Below, piece by piece: positions 6,988 to 15,484 of a stretch of DNA of 64,000 bases (the first letter of the stretch is position 1; each line of letters starts with the position of its first letter). Where the stretch lies: NCBI RefSeq assembly GCF_900103985.1, contig NZ_FNIE01000022.1:1-64000 (forward strand), in the 5' to 3' direction. Both the position numbers and the translations under genes were made by a program. The stretch comes from Actinacidiphila guanduensis. GTDB lineage: Bacteria > Actinomycetota > Actinomycetes > Streptomycetales > Streptomycetaceae. A model generated the notes under the pieces. The model saw nothing but the letters and a program-made list of their open reading frames with translations, did not search any database and was not told where the DNA came from.

Positions 6988-7836
6988 ATGACTGCCGACG
7001 CGACCTCCGCGACCCTGCTCCACCTGCCGCCGTACCTCCCGCCGGGCCGGCTCCGCGGCAGGCCCGACGACGTCGATTCCCCCACCGACCAGGCGCGCCC
7101 CGCCCTGATGTGGACCTCGGACGCGCCCTGCCCCGACGCCGGAGCACTCTGGCAGCGGCTGAACCGGGACCGTACGGCCACCGGACTGCGCCCGCTGCTG
7201 CTGCAGTACGAGGAGCCCGAGGTCAACGGGCCTGATTCGGCGGGGAGTCCACCCGTGGAAGCCGACATGTACCTTCGCGGCGAGTGGGACGAGTACCGCA
7301 CCCTGCGGGCCCGCTGGGCGGCCGAGCCGCCGGAGCCGCCCTCGTTTCCTGACGACGGTTTCGACTACTCGCAACTGGCACTGGACTACGACACCGCCCC
7401 GCCGTTCGAGACCTGGCCAGGTCTGGCCCCGGTCGGCGCGCCCGTGAACGATCCCGATACGTGCGCCGAGGCGGCAGCCGCTCGCGCGGCGACGGAACAC
7501 CGGCTCACCCACCTCGGCCTTGTCCCGGCCGCGCGCAGCGCGGACATCCCTGAGGCGATCGGGTGGGCCGGCGCGAACAACCACATGACTCCGGGGGAGT
7601 TGTCCGCCGTGCTGCGGTCCTGGGAGAGCCGTTTCGGAATCCGGGTGGTCGGGCTCGGCCACGCCACCCTCGTGGTCTCTGTGGCCGCACGGCCGTCGAC
7701 CCCGCAGCAGGCCGAACACCTCGCCCTGGAGCACTACTTGGCGTGCCCGGACAACGTCGAGCAGGGGATGGTGAGTTTCGCGGACTACGCGCAGGGGCTG
7801 CTCACCGCCGACGCCTGGAGCTTCTGGTGGGACTGA
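6988..7836 (+). CDS. DUF4253 domain protein
   Basis: A 282-residue cytoplasmic protein of unknown function. The C-terminal hundred residues carry the DUF4253 pattern: PEAIGWAGANNH, then a VLRSWESRFGIRVVGLG stretch, then paired HLALEHYLACPDN and an FADYAQGL...WSFWWD ending. The N-terminal half is proline-rich and variable. I chose ATG 6988 rather than the in-frame ATG 6958 because TACCGT (6975-6980) sits eight bases before it, the spacing of a leaderless transcript. The family is scattered in actinomycetes, often near immunity-like proteins; no such neighbour is visible here. Confidence 0.8.
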   Translation: MTADATSATLLHLPPYLPPGRLRGRPDDVDSPTDQARPALMWTSDAPCPDAGALWQRLNRDRTATGLRPLLLQYEEPEVNGPDSAGSPPVEADMYLRGEWDEYRTLRARWAAEPPEPPSFPDDGFDYSQLALDYDTAPPFETWPGLAPVGAPVNDPDTCAEAAAARAATEHRLTHLGLVPAARSADIPEAIGWAGANNHMTPGELSAVLRSWESRFGIRVVGLGHATLVVSVAARPSTPQQAEHLALEHYLACPDNVEQGMVSFADYAQGLLTADAWSFWWD

Positions 7837-7855
7837 GCGCCGTGGCGGGCTCGGT

Positions 7856-8007
7856 TTGTTACAGGAGGATGTTTCATTCCGGGTGGGCGGTGCGGGGTGG
7901 GGGCCGGCGGGTGAGGGGGTTTGTCGTGATCCCTTGACAGTTCGGGCGGGGCGCGGGTTTGCTGTGGGCGCCGTATGGGTGTTCCGGATGTTTCAGGTTG
8001 TTACAGG
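7856..8007 (+). promoter_or_regulatory. Promoter region of GH30 gene with paired repeats
   Basis: Two words occur twice in swapped order: TTGTTACAGG at 7856-7865 and 7998-8007, and GATGTTTCA at 7868-7876 and 7987-7995. Between them is a consensus -35 TTGACA at 7934-7939, with only a weak -10 candidate about 17 bp on. The repeats flank the likely promoter symmetrically, which suggests regulator half-sites, possibly a carbohydrate-responsive repressor. Function is inferred. Confidence 0.5.
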
Positions 8008-8040
8008 TCGGGACGTCCGCCGTTCGCGAGGAGAGCCGCC

Positions 8041-9987
8041 ATGAGACGCACCCTGGGAGCGGCGGGCGCCGCTGCCGCCGTGCTGTTCCTGTCCACGCTG
8101 AGTGCTCCCGCCGGGGCCGCCGGGGCCGCACCCGCCCACGGGGCCGCGGCGCCGCAGGCGTCGGTGTGGGTGACCACCGCCGACGGGACGCAACGCCTCG
8201 CGCAGCAGCCCCCGGTGGCCTTCGGCAGCGGCGGCTCCGACCTGACGACGATCACGGTCGACCCCGACCGCACCTACCAGAGCATCGACGGCTTCGGCGG
8301 CGCGCTCACCGACTCCTCGGCGAGCGTGCTCGCTTCGCTGCCGGTCGCCCAACGCGACGCGGCCATGCGGGAGTTGTTCGACCCGAAGCAGGGCATCGGG
8401 ATCAGCTTCCTGCGCCAGCCCATCGGCTCCTCGGACTTCACCGCCGAGCCCGCCCACTACACCTACGACGACATGCCCGCCGGGCAGAGCGACTTCTCCC
8501 TCGCCCACTTCAGCATCGCCCACGACCAGCGGCAGATCCTGCCGCTGCTGCGCCAGGCGAAGCGGCTCGACCCGCGGCTGACCGTGCTCGCCACGCCCTG
8601 GAGCCCGCCGGCCTGGATGAAGGACAGCGACTCCCTGGTCGGCGGCCACCTGAAGGACGACCCGGCCGTCTACGACGCCTACGCCCGCTACCTGGTCAAG
8701 TTCGTGCAGGCGTACGCCGCCGCCGGTGTGCCCGTGGACTACCTGACCGTGCAGAACGAGCCGCAGAACCGCAGGCCCAACGCGTACCCCGGCACCGACC
8801 TGCCGGTCCAGCAGGAGGACAAGGTCATCGAGGCGCTCGGCCCGCTGCTGCACCGGGCCAGCCCGCGCACCAAGATCCTCGCCTACGACCACAACTGGAC
8901 CACGCACCCCGACGACATCGCCACCGCCCAGCAGTTGGGCGAGGACCCGCAGACCGACTACCCCTACGACGTGCTGGACAGCGCCGCCGCCCGGTGGATC
9001 GCCGGCACCGCGTACCACTGCTACTCCGGCGACCCCTCCGCGCAGAGCGCCCTGCACGACGCCCACCCGGACAAGGGCATCTGGTTCACCGAGTGCTCCG
9101 GCTCGCACGGCGCCACCGACACCCCGGCCCAGATCTTCCGCGGCACCCTGACCTGGCACGCCCGCACCATCACGGTGGGCACCACCCGCAACTGGGCGAA
9201 GTCCGTCGCCGACTGGAACCTCGCGCTGGACGCCGACGGCGGCCCGCACAACGGCGGTTGCGCCACCTGCACGGCCATGCTCACCGTCGCCGCGGACGGA
9301 AAGGTGAGCACCAACGCCGAGTTCTACACGATCGGCCACCTGTCGAAGTTCGTGCGCCCCGGCGCCGTCCGGATCGGCAGCACCAACTACGGCACCACCG
9401 GCTGGAACGGCCGGCTCACCGACGTGGCCTTCCGCAACCCGGACGGCTCCACCGCGCTGGTCGTCCACAACGAGAACGACGACCCGCGCTCCTTCACCGT
9501 CGCCGTCGGCGGCCTCAGCTTCGACTACACCCTGCCCGGTGGCGCCCTGGCCACCTTCACCTGGCCCGCCTCCGGCCGACTGCGCAGCACCGAGCACCAA
9601 GTGGACCTCGGCGCCGCCACGGTGACCGCCTCCCCGGCCGGCCAGGGCGCCGCCGCCCTCGCCGCGGACGACGACGGCAGCACCCGCTGGACCACCGGCG
9701 CCGCCCAAACCCCGGGCCAGTACGTCCAGATGGACCTCGGCCGGCCCACCGCCTTCCGCACCCTCGCCCTCGACAGCGGCGACAACCTCGGCGACTACGC
9801 CCGCGGGTGGCAGCTCGCCCTCAGCGGCGACGGCACCCACTGGCACACCGCGGCGAGCGGCACGGGCACCGGCCAGCTCACCACGATCGACCTCCACCGG
9901 GCGGTGACCGCCCGCTACGTCCGCATCACCCAGACGGGAAGCGCGGGCAATTGGTGGAGCGTGGCGGACCTGCGCCTCTACCGCTGA
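8041..9987 (+). CDS. Secreted GH30 glycoside hydrolase with C-terminal F5/8-type domain
   Basis: A 648-residue secreted enzyme. Residues 1-30 are a signal peptide (MRRT, then a hydrophobic run, then APAGAAGA). The catalytic TIM-barrel is family GH30, related to glucosylceramidase: IDGFGGALTDSSA near residue 80, acid/base Glu240 in TVQNEP, and nucleophile Glu351 in WFTECSG. A beta-sandwich follows, then from about residue 520 an F5/8 type C (CBM32-like) domain ending WWSVADLRLYR. It probably cleaves beta-glucosides or beta-1,6-glucans outside the cell; the exact glycan is not visible. ATG at 8041 follows GAGGAGAG. Confidence 0.9.
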   Translation: MRRTLGAAGAAAAVLFLSTLSAPAGAAGAAPAHGAAAPQASVWVTTADGTQRLAQQPPVAFGSGGSDLTTITVDPDRTYQSIDGFGGALTDSSASVLASLPVAQRDAAMRELFDPKQGIGISFLRQPIGSSDFTAEPAHYTYDDMPAGQSDFSLAHFSIAHDQRQILPLLRQAKRLDPRLTVLATPWSPPAWMKDSDSLVGGHLKDDPAVYDAYARYLVKFVQAYAAAGVPVDYLTVQNEPQNRRPNAYPGTDLPVQQEDKVIEALGPLLHRASPRTKILAYDHNWTTHPDDIATAQQLGEDPQTDYPYDVLDSAAARWIAGTAYHCYSGDPSAQSALHDAHPDKGIWFTECSGSHGATDTPAQIFRGTLTWHARTITVGTTRNWAKSVADWNLALDADGGPHNGGCATCTAMLTVAADGKVSTNAEFYTIGHLSKFVRPGAVRIGSTNYGTTGWNGRLTDVAFRNPDGSTALVVHNENDDPRSFTVAVGGLSFDYTLPGGALATFTWPASGRLRSTEHQVDLGAATVTASPAGQGAAALAADDDGSTRWTTGAAQTPGQYVQMDLGRPTAFRTLALDSGDNLGDYARGWQLALSGDGTHWHTAASGTGTGQLTTIDLHRAVTARYVRITQTGSAGNWWSVADLRLYR

Positions 9988-10144
9988 CCGGCCCGGCTGG
10001 TCCGACCGGCCCGGTCTGCCCCGAGCTGACCTGACCGGCCGTGGCCGGATCTGACGGGACCTGACGGGCCACGGCTCGACGTGTCCGGCCTTGTCTCGGC
10101 GACCCCCTACCGTAGGGGCGACCGATACGACAGGGGGGCTCGCG

Positions 10145-10954
10145 GTGATCAGCGAACCGGAACAGGGTGACGGGGCGAACGACGCGGAGGGGGGCGGCGG
10201 TTCACCGTACGAGGTGGTGGCCGCCGGGGCGCCCGAGACCGCGCCCGGGGCACGGCGCCGGTGGCCGTGGAAGTGGATCGCCGCCACAGCAGCGCTGACC
10301 TCGGTGCTGTGGGCGGCCGGGGTGCGGGCCGCCGACCGCGGCGACGGCCCCGACCTGCACGGCTACCGCCTCGCCTCCTCTCCCTGTACGCCCACCACCC
10401 TCAAACCGCTGCTCGATGCCTTCCCCACTGGCGACCGCACCGGGACCCCGGCCGATCTGCGCCGCGGCTCCGCGCTCGACCAGGCCACCTGCGGGGTGCT
10501 GGCCACCGGCGCGAACACCGACCCGTGGCTGGTGCAGTACGACGTCACCGTCACCGTGGAACTGCACAAGAAGACCGACCCCGCGGTGGAGTTCGCCGAC
10601 CGCAACCACCCCACTACCAAAGCGTCCGACCCGGTCCCCGACACCTTCGGGGGCGGACCCGGCTACAGTTCCACGATCATGGTCAGTGCGGACTCGACCG
10701 ACCACGTCGTCCCCGTCGCCCACCTCGGCGACAAGGCGTACCTGCTCGACGGCCTCCCCTCGCGCCAGACCCTCACCGTGCTGCGGGGCGGCGCCGTGCT
10801 GACCGTGGAGGTCTCGGCCAGCGAGCAGTGGACCCACACGGGCCACCCCTCAGTCGACAGCTCCGGACACTTCGTCGGCGCCCCCGACCTCTCCGTGGAC
10901 CGCTTCCACCCGGCGATGACGGCGACGGTGAAGCGCCTGATGGACGCGCTGTGA
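10145..10954 (+). CDS. Membrane-anchored extracytoplasmic protein of unknown function
   Basis: A 269-residue protein of no family I recognise. The first 40 residues are acidic and glycine-rich, followed by basic RRRWPWK and one transmembrane helix (WIAATAALTSVLWAAGV, about residues 42-58), so most of the protein should face outside. The external part has two cysteines (SSPC and ATCG) that could form a disulfide, and beta-rich sequence. The GTG at 10145 has a G-run upstream; TACCGT at about 10108 may be its -10. Its stop overlaps the next GTG by four bases, so it is in an operon with the acetyltransferase. Confidence 0.7.
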   Translation: MISEPEQGDGANDAEGGGGSPYEVVAAGAPETAPGARRRWPWKWIAATAALTSVLWAAGVRAADRGDGPDLHGYRLASSPCTPTTLKPLLDAFPTGDRTGTPADLRRGSALDQATCGVLATGANTDPWLVQYDVTVTVELHKKTDPAVEFADRNHPTTKASDPVPDTFGGGPGYSSTIMVSADSTDHVVPVAHLGDKAYLLDGLPSRQTLTVLRGGAVLTVEVSASEQWTHTGHPSVDSSGHFVGAPDLSVDRFHPAMTATVKRLMDAL

Positions 10955-11511
10955 GCGGCGGGTCCACCGCGGTGACCGCCGAGGTGGTCAGGACCGCCCG
11001 GCTCGTTCTCGAACCGCTGCGCCCGGCACACGCAGGCCCGATGGTGCGGGTGCTGGCGGACCCGGCGCTGTACGCGTTCACCGGCGGCGAGCCCCCGGGG
11101 GTGGAGGAGCTGCGGGCGCGCTACGCGCGCTGGGCGCGCGGCCCGGCCGAGCCGGACACCGCGTGGTGCAACTGGGTGCTGCGCGAGGCGGGCGCGGACG
11201 GGGAACCGGCCGGCACGGTGCAGGCGACCGTCCACCCGGCGGCGGGAACGGCCGAGGTGGCGTGGATCGTCGGCACCCCCTGGCAGGGCCGCGGGTACGC
11301 CGCCGAGGCCGCCCGTGCCCTGGTGGGCTGGCTCGCCGCCAAGGGCGTGCGCAAGGTCGTGGCCCACATCCACCCGGACCACCACGCCTCCGGAGCCGTC
11401 GCGGCCGCGGCGGGCCTGGCGCCCACCGACGGCCGGCAGGAGGGCGAGGTCCGCTGGGAATGGACGGCGCCCGACGCGGCTCCGTCCGAGGGGGCCACGA
11501 ACAAGGGGTGA
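10951..11511 (+). CDS. GNAT-family N-acetyltransferase
   Basis: A 186-residue acetyl-CoA-dependent acetyltransferase. The start RTARLVLEPLRPAHA is the RimJ/RimL-like opening. The acetyl-CoA loop is WQGRGYAAEA at about residues 111-120, followed by the helix and the VVAHIHPDHHASGAVAAAAG segment, where RimJ-like enzymes carry N-x-x-S. The GTG at 10951 overlaps the preceding stop as GTGA. The substrate may be a protein N-terminus or a small amine; the sequence does not decide. Confidence 0.85.
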   Translation: MSGGSTAVTAEVVRTARLVLEPLRPAHAGPMVRVLADPALYAFTGGEPPGVEELRARYARWARGPAEPDTAWCNWVLREAGADGEPAGTVQATVHPAAGTAEVAWIVGTPWQGRGYAAEAARALVGWLAAKGVRKVVAHIHPDHHASGAVAAAAGLAPTDGRQEGEVRWEWTAPDAAPSEGATNKG

Positions 11512-11866
11512 CGAGGGGCGCCCAGCGTTGACGAGCGGCAGGGCGAGCTGTCGGCGAAGAGAAGGGCGCACTCACAGGAGGTAAGGGGCGCCCACCCAGG
11601 ACTGCGTCCCTTACCTGCCCGCCGCCTGAGCGCCCAGGAGCCCGGCCCCGGCTCCCTGGGCACGCCCCCGGCTCCCTGGGCAGACCCTGGCTCCTGGGGG
11701 CCCAACCCCGGCTCCCTGGAAGCCGAGCCCAGCTTTCTGGAGCCCAGCTCCGCCTCTCTGGCACCGAGTTCGGCCCCCTGGACCCCGCCCTGGCCTCCTT
11801 GGAGCCCAGCCCGGCTCCTTGGGGCCCAGCTCCGCCTCCCTGGTGCCCAGCCCTGACCCGCGCTTC
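11512..11866. repeat. Convergent intergenic region with degenerate short repeats
   Basis: This 355-bp gap between convergent genes has no supported gene. AGGTAAGGG (11579-11587) and CCCTTACCT (11608-11616) form a 9-bp inverted repeat with a 20-nt loop and may terminate transcription. From about 11630 to 11860 a C-rich array repeats variants of GGCTCCCTGG and AGCCCAGCTCCGCCTC roughly every 20-24 bp. Confidence 0.7.
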
Positions 11867-12778
11867 CTAACTGCCGATCTCCGGCCGCGCCCCGACTCGC
11901 GTGACCGCCACCGCCCCTGCCCTACAGCCCGCCGCCAGGGCGTCGGCCAGGGGCGCGCCCCTCAGCCTGGCGGCCAGGAAAGCCCCCGTGAAAGCGTCAC
12001 CCGCGCCTGTGGAGTCCACCGCCTGAGCACCAAGGGCACCGGCCCTGGCACGTATGGTGCCGCCCTCCGCCGCCAGGGCGCCTTGCCGGCCCAGGGTCAC
12101 CACCACCAGGCGGCCGCCCGCCCGCGCGGACAGCGCCTCCGCCGCCGCGCCCGGGTCGCCGTGCGGCGGCAGGCCCGCCAGCAGCAGCGCCTCGGCCGCG
12201 TTCGGCAGCAGTTCGGCGCCCTCGGCCACCGCAAGGAAGCGCGGCACGCCGAGGCGGGCCAGGAAGCCCGTCGAGGCCGGGTCCACGCTCACCGGCAGCC
12301 CCCGGGCGCGGGCCGCGGCGAGCACCAGGGCGGCCAGCTCGCGGCCGGGCCCGGAGAAGCACAGGTAGCCGGACAGGTGGACGCGCCCCACCCCGTCCAG
12401 CAGCGAAGGCGACCAGTCGGCGGGCCCGAGGCGGAAGGCGGCGCCGCTGTCGGTCACCAGGGTGCGCTCGGCGGCGGCGTCCACCAGGGCGATCACCACG
12501 GCCGTGGGCGCCTGCTCGTCCACCCGCAGCACCGGCTCCACCCCGGCCGCCGCCAAGGCGTCACGGTGCCACTGCGCCGAGTCCGCGCCGACCCGCCCGA
12601 GCAGCCGCACCCGCGCGCCCTCGCGTGCGGCCCAGCAGGCGACGTTCGCACCCGCCCCGCCCGGCCGCACCGCGATCCGCGCCGCCGTGTCCGTGTCCGG
12701 CGCCAGCGGCCCCTCGTGCCGGGCCACGACGTCGGTGACGACGTCGCCCACCACGAGCAGCCCCGCGGGGACCCTCAC
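11867..12778 (-). CDS. psuK: PfkB-family carbohydrate kinase, probable pseudouridine kinase
   Basis: A 303-residue ribokinase-family enzyme. It has the PGGAGANVA nucleoside/sugar motif near residue 38 and the catalytic DSTGAGDAFTGAF signature near residue 250. Its GTG at 12778 overlaps the psuG stop as GTGA, so the two are co-translated. This pairing suggests it phosphorylates pseudouridine to pseudouridine 5'-phosphate, which PsuG then splits. The family also includes ribokinases and adenosine kinases, so the substrate call depends on the neighbour. Confidence 0.8.
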   Translation of the reverse strand: MRVPAGLLVVGDVVTDVVARHEGPLAPDTDTAARIAVRPGGAGANVACWAAREGARVRLLGRVGADSAQWHRDALAAAGVEPVLRVDEQAPTAVVIALVDAAAERTLVTDSGAAFRLGPADWSPSLLDGVGRVHLSGYLCFSGPGRELAALVLAAARARGLPVSVDPASTGFLARLGVPRFLAVAEGAELLPNAAEALLLAGLPPHGDPGAAAEALSARAGGRLVVVTLGRQGALAAEGGTIRARAGALGAQAVDSTGAGDAFTGAFLAARLRGAPLADALAAGCRAGAVAVTRVGARPEIGS

Positions 12779-13719
12779 GCCTGCCGTGGGGCGAAGGCGG
12801 CGGCGATCCGCGCGGCCAGGGCGACATTGCCGCGGACGGCCGCGAGATTCGCCTCCAGGGACGCGCCCTGGGTGTGCTCGGTGAGGTAGGCGAGCAGGAA
12901 GGGCGTGATCGCCTGGCCGGTGACGTGCTCGCGGTCGGCGGCGGCCAGCGCCTCGGCGAGCACCCGGTCGTGCAGCTCCGGGTCGAGCTGGTCGGCCGGG
13001 TCCACAGGATTGGCGACGATCAGGGCGGACTCCAGGCCGCCCAGCGCGTCCTGGGCGCGCATCACGGCCGCCACCTCGGCCGCGGAGTCCACCGTCCAAT
13101 CGACCGGCTCGCCGGAGTCGGTGAGGTAGAAGCCGGGGAAGCGGGTGGTGCCGTAGCCCAGGACGCCGACGCCCAGGGTCTCCAGCCGCTGGAGGGTGGC
13201 CGGCACGTCGAGGATCGACTTCACGCCCGCGCACACCACCGTGATCCGGGTCCTGGCCAGCAGCCCGAGGTCGGCCGACTCGTCCTGGACGTCCACCCAG
13301 CCGCGGTGCACCCCGCCGAGTCCCCCGGTGCCGAAGACACGGATGCCGGCCCGGGCCGCGAGGAAGGCGGTGGCCGACACGGTGGTGGCGCCGCTCGCCC
13401 CGGCGGCCAGCGCGGGTGCCAGGTCGCGGAAGCCGAGCTTGCGCAGCGAGGGGTCCGCCGCGACCCGCTCGATCTGCTCCTTGCCGAGCCCGACCCGCGC
13501 CACCCCGTCGAGCACCGCGACGGTCGCGGGCACCGCCCCGCCGGCCCGTACGACCTCCTCCAGCTCGCGCGCCACCTGGAGGTTGCGGGGCCGGGGCAGG
13601 CCGTGGGAGATGATCGTGGACTCCAGGGCGACCACCGGCAGCCCGCGGTCGAGCGCGTCGGCGACCTCCTCGGAGAGCACGGGGACGGACGGTCGGGCGG
13701 CGGCGGGGCGAGTGGTCAT
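12775..13719 (-). CDS. psuG: Pseudouridine-5'-phosphate glycosidase
   Basis: A 314-residue enzyme that reversibly cleaves pseudouridine 5'-phosphate to uracil and ribose 5-phosphate. Family marks are LESTIISHGLPRPRN near residue 28, GLGKEQIER (catalytic-lysine region), the ATTVSATAFLA and VFGTGGLGGVHRG segments, and CAGVKSILD. ATG 13719 (MTTRPAAARP) is preferred to an in-frame start about 46 codons upstream, whose extension is low-complexity. It is the first gene of a two-gene operon with the kinase and lies just upstream of tRNA-fMet on the opposite strand. Confidence 0.93.
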   Translation of the reverse strand: MTTRPAAARPSVPVLSEEVADALDRGLPVVALESTIISHGLPRPRNLQVARELEEVVRAGGAVPATVAVLDGVARVGLGKEQIERVAADPSLRKLGFRDLAPALAAGASGATTVSATAFLAARAGIRVFGTGGLGGVHRGWVDVQDESADLGLLARTRITVVCAGVKSILDVPATLQRLETLGVGVLGYGTTRFPGFYLTDSGEPVDWTVDSAAEVAAVMRAQDALGGLESALIVANPVDPADQLDPELHDRVLAEALAAADREHVTGQAITPFLLAYLTEHTQGASLEANLAAVRGNVALAARIAAAFAPRQA

Positions 13720-13819
13720 GCAGTGACCCTGGCACCCGGGCGGCGCCGCCAAACCTCGCCCGCGCGCCTCGGTGCCGGCGGGCGCAGGAGGGGGCGCCGG
13801 GGTGGCGCGGGGAATGGAT

Positions 13820-13848
13820 TTGGCGCTGGGGCGCGCAACCCGTAAGGT
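13820..13848 (+). promoter_or_regulatory. Promoter of tRNA-fMet
   Basis: TTGGCG (13820-13825) and TAAGGT (13843-13848) are spaced by exactly 17 bp and end 12 bp before the mature tRNA. This matches a vegetative sigma-70-type promoter for a stable RNA. Confidence 0.75.
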
Positions 13849-13860
13849 GGTGTTCACCGA

Positions 13861-13934
13861 CGCGGGGTGGAGCAGCTCGGTAGCTCGCTGGGCTCATAAC
13901 CCAGAGGTCGCAGGTTCAAATCCTGTCCCCGCTA
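13861..13934 (+). tRNA. Initiator tRNA-fMet (CAT), CCA not encoded
   Basis: A 74-nt tRNA with anticodon CAT. Initiator features are visible: the three G-C pairs of the anticodon stem (GGG-CTCATAA-CCC) and a mismatched first acceptor pair (C1 opposite T72). D arm GAGCAGCTCGGTAGCTC and T arm GGTTCAAATCC are standard. The 3' end is A at 13934 followed by CGAA, so CCA is added enzymatically. Confidence 0.97.
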
Positions 13935-13941
13935 CGAAACG

Positions 13942-13971
13942 AAGGGCCCGGTACCTCGGTACCGGGCCCTT
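13942..13971. terminator. Hairpin terminator after tRNA-fMet
   Basis: A 14-bp perfect inverted repeat, AAGGGCCCGGTACC with GGTACCGGGCCCTT, around a 2-nt centre and followed by TTTC. It ends 67 bp before the stop of the convergent small membrane protein and could serve both strands. Confidence 0.88.
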
Positions 13972-14037
13972 TCGCTGTGCGGAGCGCCTGCCTCAGCGGC
14001 CCCTGTCGTCAGCCGCCGTCGGCCTCGTCGGTCGCTG

Positions 14038-14331
14038 TCAGTGCGGCACCTTGTGCCGCGGCCGCGGCTCCTCGTCCACCGGGCGGTACGGCGGAACGTC
14101 CCGCCCGGGCTGGTAGTGCGGCCCCTGGCGGATGTGGTGGACGACCACGCCCGCGTCGATCGCGGCGATCAGCGCGATCGCCGCGCACACCGCGGCCCAC
14201 CCCGGCTGTCCGACGAGCGCGAGGCCGACGGCTGCCGCGGCCCCCGACACCACCCCGACCAGCGCGAGTGCCAGCCGCAGCCGGAGCGGGCTGCGGGCCT
14301 GCACGGGCTCGTATCCCGTCCTGTGCACCAT
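14038..14331 (-). CDS. Small membrane protein, DUF6343 type
   Basis: A 97-residue protein with two predicted transmembrane helices, about residues 21-41 (LALALVGVVSGAAAAVGLAL) and 45-65 (WAAVCAAIALIAAIDAGVVV). The opening HRTGYEPVQARSPLRLR and the proline-rich, charged C-terminus (HYQPGRDVPPYRPVDEEP) match the streptomycete DUF6343 family, whose function is unknown. The ATG at 14331 is the first start after a G/C-rich gap. Confidence 0.78.
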   Translation of the reverse strand: MVHRTGYEPVQARSPLRLRLALALVGVVSGAAAAVGLALVGQPGWAAVCAAIALIAAIDAGVVVHHIRQGPHYQPGRDVPPYRPVDEEPRPRHKVPH

Positions 14332-14857
14332 TGCGTCCGCCTCCTTCCTCGGCGCGAACCACGCCTCGTGTCCGGACCCGCCCCACGCGCGCCCGGCACC
14401 GCGTACACCCCGGACGCCTCCATGGAGCCTGCCCGCCGGACCCGCTGGAAACCATTGATACGTCCTATTCTGGTACGAATTCCGGCGAGGTGACGCCCTC
14501 GACCACATCGGCGACGGCGTCCGCATCAACGCCGTCAGCCCCGGCGCCTCGGCCACCGCGATGTCGCTGCGGCCCGGCGAGAGCGAGCTGGACCGCGCGG
14601 ACCGGATGCGCACGGCCAGCCCCCTCGGCCCCGTGGCGGCCACCGAGGAGGTCGCGTCCGCCGTCCTCTGGCCTCGGAGGCGGCCGCCGCGGTCGTCGGC
14701 GCCGACCTGGTGGTGGACGGGGGAGCGGCAGCGTAGTCACGGGCCGCGCAAGGGGCGTACCGGCGCCGGAACGGAGCGCCCCCGGGAGCCGACCCGCTCA
14801 TGGGCCGGCCCCGGCCGTACAGCCGCCGGCCGTCAGGGGTGCCGGGGTGCGCGGCCG
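14332..14857. other. Intergenic region holding an AT-rich patch and an SDR remnant
   Basis: The first 110 bp carry nothing recognisable. An AT-rich patch at 14450-14480 has TACG repeated 14 bp apart (TACGTCCTATTCTGGTACG), which looks like a decayed promoter or operator. The SDR remnant follows at 14487-14736. From 14737 to 14857 only GC-rich spacer is seen. Confidence 0.6.
14487..14736 (+). pseudogene. C-terminal remnant of an SDR oxidoreductase, frameshifted
   Basis: Translation gives the late-domain pattern of a short-chain dehydrogenase: GDGVRINAVSPG, PLGPVAATEEVASAVLW, then, only after a frame change at about 14672, LASEAAAAVVGADLVVDGGA and a TAG at 14734-14736. VNAVSPG and G-x-D-L-x-V-D-G-G are standard SDR C-terminal motifs. 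The N-terminal two thirds, including the cofactor loop and catalytic YxxxK, are absent. No start codon or ribosome site fits. It is a decayed gene fragment, or a sequencing error combined with a deletion. Confidence 0.75.
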
Positions 14858-15484
14858 TCAGGGGGCCGGCGGTTGGGGCGGGCGGCGCAGCACCGCGTCC
14901 AGCGTGCGGGACCACTGCTGGACGATGCCGGCGCGGCGGGGGGAGTCGTCGGTGAGGAGGTTGGACAGGCCCAGGCCGCGGGCCATGTCCAAGGTGGCCT
15001 GCACGGTCTCGCGGACGCCGGGGACGGACTCGTCGGCGTCCAGGCAGTCCACCGCCAGCCGGTGGGCCTCGCGGCCGATGCGCGCTTGCAGGGCCGTCAC
15101 CCCGGGGCGCAGGGCGGGGCGGTCGGCGGCCGCCACCCACAGGTGCAGGGCGGCCCGGAAGAGCGGCCCGGTGTGCACCGAGACCAGCATGTCCACCACC
15201 GCGTAGGTGCGGTCCCGTCCCTCGGGCAGCGCCCGGGCCTGCTCGCGCACCGCGGCCAGCCACTCGTCGGCCATGTGCGCGATGGCCGCGGTGAACAGGT
15301 CCTCGCGGGTGCGGAAGTGGTGCTGGGCGGCGCCGCGGGTCACCCCGGCACGCGTGCACACCACTGCGACGGTGCTGCCCGACCAGCCGTGCTCGGCCAG
15401 GCACTCCACCGCCGCGGCCAGGATCCGCTGCCGGGTGGCCCGGCTGCGGTCCTGCTTGGGGGTGCGGGCGGTCACAACGCCCAT
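14858..15484 (-). CDS. TetR-family regulator of the acyl-CoA operon
   Basis: A 208-residue TetR protein. The HTH is visible in RQRILAAAVECLAEHGWSG then VAVVCTRAGVTRGAAQHHF, followed by a helical ligand domain. Two starts are possible: ATG 15484, overlapping the upstream hydratase gene by 13 bases, or GTG 15475, overlapping its stop as GTGA. Being the last gene of the reverse-strand acyl-CoA operon, it probably autoregulates that operon with an acyl-CoA as ligand, as in other TetR regulators of fatty-acid and branched-chain catabolism. Confidence 0.85.
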   Translation of the reverse strand: MGVVTARTPKQDRSRATRQRILAAAVECLAEHGWSGSTVAVVCTRAGVTRGAAQHHFRTREDLFTAAIAHMADEWLAAVREQARALPEGRDRTYAVVDMLVSVHTGPLFRAALHLWVAAADRPALRPGVTALQARIGREAHRLAVDCLDADESVPGVRETVQATLDMARGLGLSNLLTDDSPRRAGIVQQWSRTLDAVLRRPPQPPAP

